Shown piece by piece: positions 61,427 to 64,000 of a stretch of 64,000 bases of DNA. Position 1 is the first letter of the stretch. Every line of letters begins with the position of its first letter. Source of the stretch: Clavulina sp. PMI_390 (lineage: Eukaryota > Basidiomycota > Agaricomycetes > Cantharellales > Hydnaceae); contig WIDE01000057.1 in the NCBI GenBank assembly GCA_015039315.1, positions 31,024-95,023 on the forward strand. The letters are read 5' to 3'. The translations under genes and the position numbers were made by a program. Under the pieces are notes generated by a model. It was not told the origin of the DNA. It was given only the letters and a program-made list of their open reading frames with translations, and did no database searches.

Positions 61427-63410
61427 TCAGCGATACTCAGCCCCACAGTCTCCCATCACTCGTATGAGGTCATGGCCGTGAGACCGCTGGAGGATGGCGG
61501 AGATCGCCTGCTTATCCTCCGTGGTGAGATGCAACTTGAACACTCTGGCGTTATCCGCGCGATGTTCTGTCACCCCTAGGCGTGCCCCTGTGATTGACAG
61601 ACGCCCCACGCCCCGAGGAAAAGTAAGAAGCCGCCGTCAAGCCGGCCGATGGGAATGGCGCAGCACGGCACAATCGCGGTCACCCGGGAAAAAGGGAGGT
61701 GCGGATAGCCGTCGGCACATTGCGTTGTGTGTCGTGTGAAGGAGAAAGAGCACGAATGCAGCGCGGGGCGACCCATAGTCGTGCCGAGCAGGTAACAGAA
61801 AAGGAAACAATCAGCATTGTAAGTCTCCAGAAAAGAAGGTTGAGACGAGAAGAAGGAATCATAAAAGTTCGGGCGCTCCTTCAAAATTGGCGCGGCGCCG
61901 ATCCATGCAATCCAATCCAACCACGCTTCATGAGTGGAGCGGGGCGTGAGAAGCACGTGGGGCACATGCACAAGAAACAAAGAATTGCGGCCGAAAAATA
62001 GATGATGACTCAACGCTACCGAGAGCAACTTACCGACAATAACAGCGCCTACGGCTGGCTGGTCAAGTACCCATCGCGTCGCCACATTTGAGATACTGAA
62101 ATGGTCGTCGTCTGTGCTGTGGCGATCTGCGATTGTGCGCAGAACCGTCAGTAGCTCTTGGAAGAGATCCCAACCTCCCCACGCGTTCAGTATGACATCA
62201 AGATACTAGTCCGTTCCCAAAGGGAATGAAAACGACAAAGGGGAGGATGATGGTTAGGCGGTCAAGTGGTATCGCATGGAATGAGATTGAGATACGCGGC
62301 GCAGAATGAAGAATATTGGCGAGGATGGCGGAGGGTCGAGACCGATTCGAAAAGAATGCATTATCGATCGAGTAGTGATGGCGGGCGAGATCGCCCAGTG
62401 AGAGAGAGCAGGGTCGTTGTGATGGAGAGGTATATGACCGCAATATGGAGTGGCGCAGCGTAGCCAAGGCGAGACGATGAAGCAAAACGCCAGCGGATAT
62501 GACCGTGCGGGAAGATTAGGAGCAAAAGAACGCAAGACAAGATATCAGCAAAGTTTTACAAAAGAATTGAAGATGTAGAGAACAGAGTCACGAGTGAAGG
62601 ACGGGAGAAACAGGAAAGTGGACTCCACGCAAAGCCTCGGAGACCGCCGAGGCACCTCAGGACCGAACTCCCGGGATCGAAATTGAATGGTCGTACATAC
62701 CTTTCGCTGCGACGGGGTGATTTGGTCTCTGTAGGGATCTGGCTGTTGTCGCCCAAGCCATTTGTCGGCTAGGAAGCCTCCACACTGAGTGTGGACCAAG
62801 GAGCGATCCGGCATTGCGAATGAGCGGGAGACAAGTCAGGGTCGAGTGATGGGCCAACGGAGTCGATGATGTACGAGCAATTTTTGCGTGCAAATCGACA
62901 TAATGATCCAGATGCGCGTCGAGCCGCAAGGGATTCAACGGAAGTTCGGCGGTTGTGGAATGGGTAGTTGAGGCATTGGTGTGATTGACCAACAGTAGGT
63001 GCGAGTGGGTGGTGGGTGACCGAAAGATACACGCACGATTTGCATACGATCGGACCGAGTGGAGCGGATTCAGATTCGAGGCCGTAGAGATACGTATGTG
63101 GGGAAGGTTGGGCGAAATTGGTGCGGAATGTTCCATTACCATACACACAAGGGATTTTGCGCGCGGGAATGAAGCGAGTTTGTGACGAGATTTGATGGAT
63201 CGAGGTTAGCACGAAGAGTAGGACAAAAAATGAGTTAGCATGCGGTTGGACGAGCAGGTGGACGGCCCATCAAGTGTTTATAAGATGAAACCCTCGCCGA
63301 AGAGGCGCTGGCACAGCACTTACAAAGGTCCCGTACGTCAATAGTTTAACGCCATGCTTCTGGCATGCGTCAGTCATCCCATACAGTGGGCGTACATCGA
63401 CTAATGAGAA
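61427..63410 (-). CDS. Aldo/keto reductase, 3' part with about 0.5 kb introns (5' end unresolved)
   Basis: Exons 63410-63324, 62784-62701, 62205-62034 and 61587-61427 join in frame and give the C-terminal half of an NAD(P)H-dependent aldo/keto reductase: FSLVDVRPLYGM, HGVKLLTYGTF-CGGFLADKWLG, LNAWGGWDLFQELL, ATRWVLDQPAVGAVIVGARL, GVTEHRADNARVF, SHGHDLIRVMGDCGAEYR-stop. The introns are 539, 495 and 446 bp, far above the 45-110 bp usual in this window. The catalytic Tyr/Lys region and the N-terminus should lie upstream, but I could not find a convincing exon between 63411 and the window edge; it may lie outside the window or the gene may be truncated. Confidence 0.75.
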
Positions 63411-64000
63411 CTGTATCCCAACCACAGAGGGCGAACGATCAGGTCACGTGCCAACATAACGTTTAGTTGCCGAAGGTTGCAGGCCATGTGAGTGCACAAC
63501 CACAACAGTTGACGTTTGACGGTGGAGGAAGGAGGAAGGAGAGGATAGTCAGCATCCCTGGTATCACGATGACGGATTGTGGGTATGAGAGAATTGCGAA
63601 ATGGAGGGAAGGCAAGGCAAATAAGAAGCTCGAGGCAAGCGTGAAACGAAGCACGAAGTCAAAAGAAGCGGGAGAAATAATAAGGAAAAAGAGGGTGAAA
63701 ACGTGCAGGGGGATTTTCAGGTGAGACCAGCAACAGTGACATCATCGCGGAAGGCTTCCAGGTACGCACATCCGCCCAGGTAGGCGGAAATGGTGAGAGA
63801 GAGGGAGGCAGCACGACCAAGGGCTAGAACTTCGGCACGACGTTGTTGCACAATAGGATTTGCTTCCACCCGCCGCACACAGCTGCCAGCCGCAGACACG
63901 AGATCACATTAGCTTGTGAGTTTTGCGACGTAAGTGCCAACGTAAGCCTAGATCACCCATTGGCAGGAAGGAAGCACCTGCTCGGGTCCGTAACGATAGC
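63411..64000. other. Region upstream of the visible aldo/keto reductase exons
   Basis: On the minus strand 63450-63720 is pyrimidine-rich, like an intron or leader. No exon encoding the expected middle of the aldo/keto reductase (the usual HWWDY-type or NFDT-type motifs) is recognisable. Probably another long intron or the window-edge promoter. Confidence 0.35.

Noticed and set aside
61057..61446. Minus-strand frame with hydrophobic segments that could suggest a membrane protein
   Set aside because: It overlaps the 3' end of the aldo/keto reductase in another frame and continues into its presumed 3' UTR; no family recognised.

Overview
This window is nuclear DNA of a filamentous fungus, most likely a basidiomycete of the Agaricomycetes. 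The evidence is the density of 45-110 bp GT-AG introns, pyrimidine-rich leaders, runs of tandem paralogues of small secreted proteins, and recognisable fungal families. A Rhizoctonia/Ceratobasidium-type genome would fit, but I cannot prove the genus. One assembly gap of 886 N lies at 27936-28821. Gene models were built by hand: every splice junction was checked for GT/GC-AG ends and reading-frame continuity, and paralogues were used to confirm one another.

Layout. 1-5671 (-): a large Msb1/Mug8-domain polarity protein whose Glu/Pro/Ala-rich tail runs off the left edge. 8087-16999: five small secreted double-psi beta-barrel (DPBB, expansin/barwin-like) genes in two subfamilies: type A at 8087 (+) and 11190 (-), type B in tandem at 13056, 14605 and 16147 (+). 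A sixth, type B, lies at 35451 (+). 17342-18172: a two-copy tandem repeat of about 415 bp. 18621-26335: three secreted paralogues resembling eqolisin (peptidase G1)-fold proteins. 27497-34292 and 40690-47513: two paralogous full-length ABCC-type ABC transporters; the second was solved completely as 35 exons and 1596 aa, the first is interrupted by the gap. Four F-box paralogues, all on the minus strand (22224-19860, 39208-36860, 50058-47634, 52773-50314), sit among them, three of them tail-to-tail with plus-strand secreted or transporter genes. 53523-59092 (+): a 1418-aa protein with a C-terminal alpha/beta-hydrolase domain. 61427-63410 (-): the 3' part of an aldo/keto reductase with unusually long introns.

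How the genes may work together. The middle of the window (8-53 kb) is an accessory-type region dominated by duplicated families: secreted wall-active or protease-like proteins, efflux transporters and F-box proteins. It is flanked by single-copy housekeeping-type genes (Msb1-like, alpha/beta-hydrolase, aldo/keto reductase). Nothing shows that it is one pathway. The strongest unusual signals are very small exons (7, 8, 13 and 14 nt) shared by both ABC transporters, GC-AG introns used reciprocally by the two, a shared CCG-N8-CGG promoter palindrome, the eqolisin-like family, and the aldo/keto reductase with roughly 0.5 kb introns.
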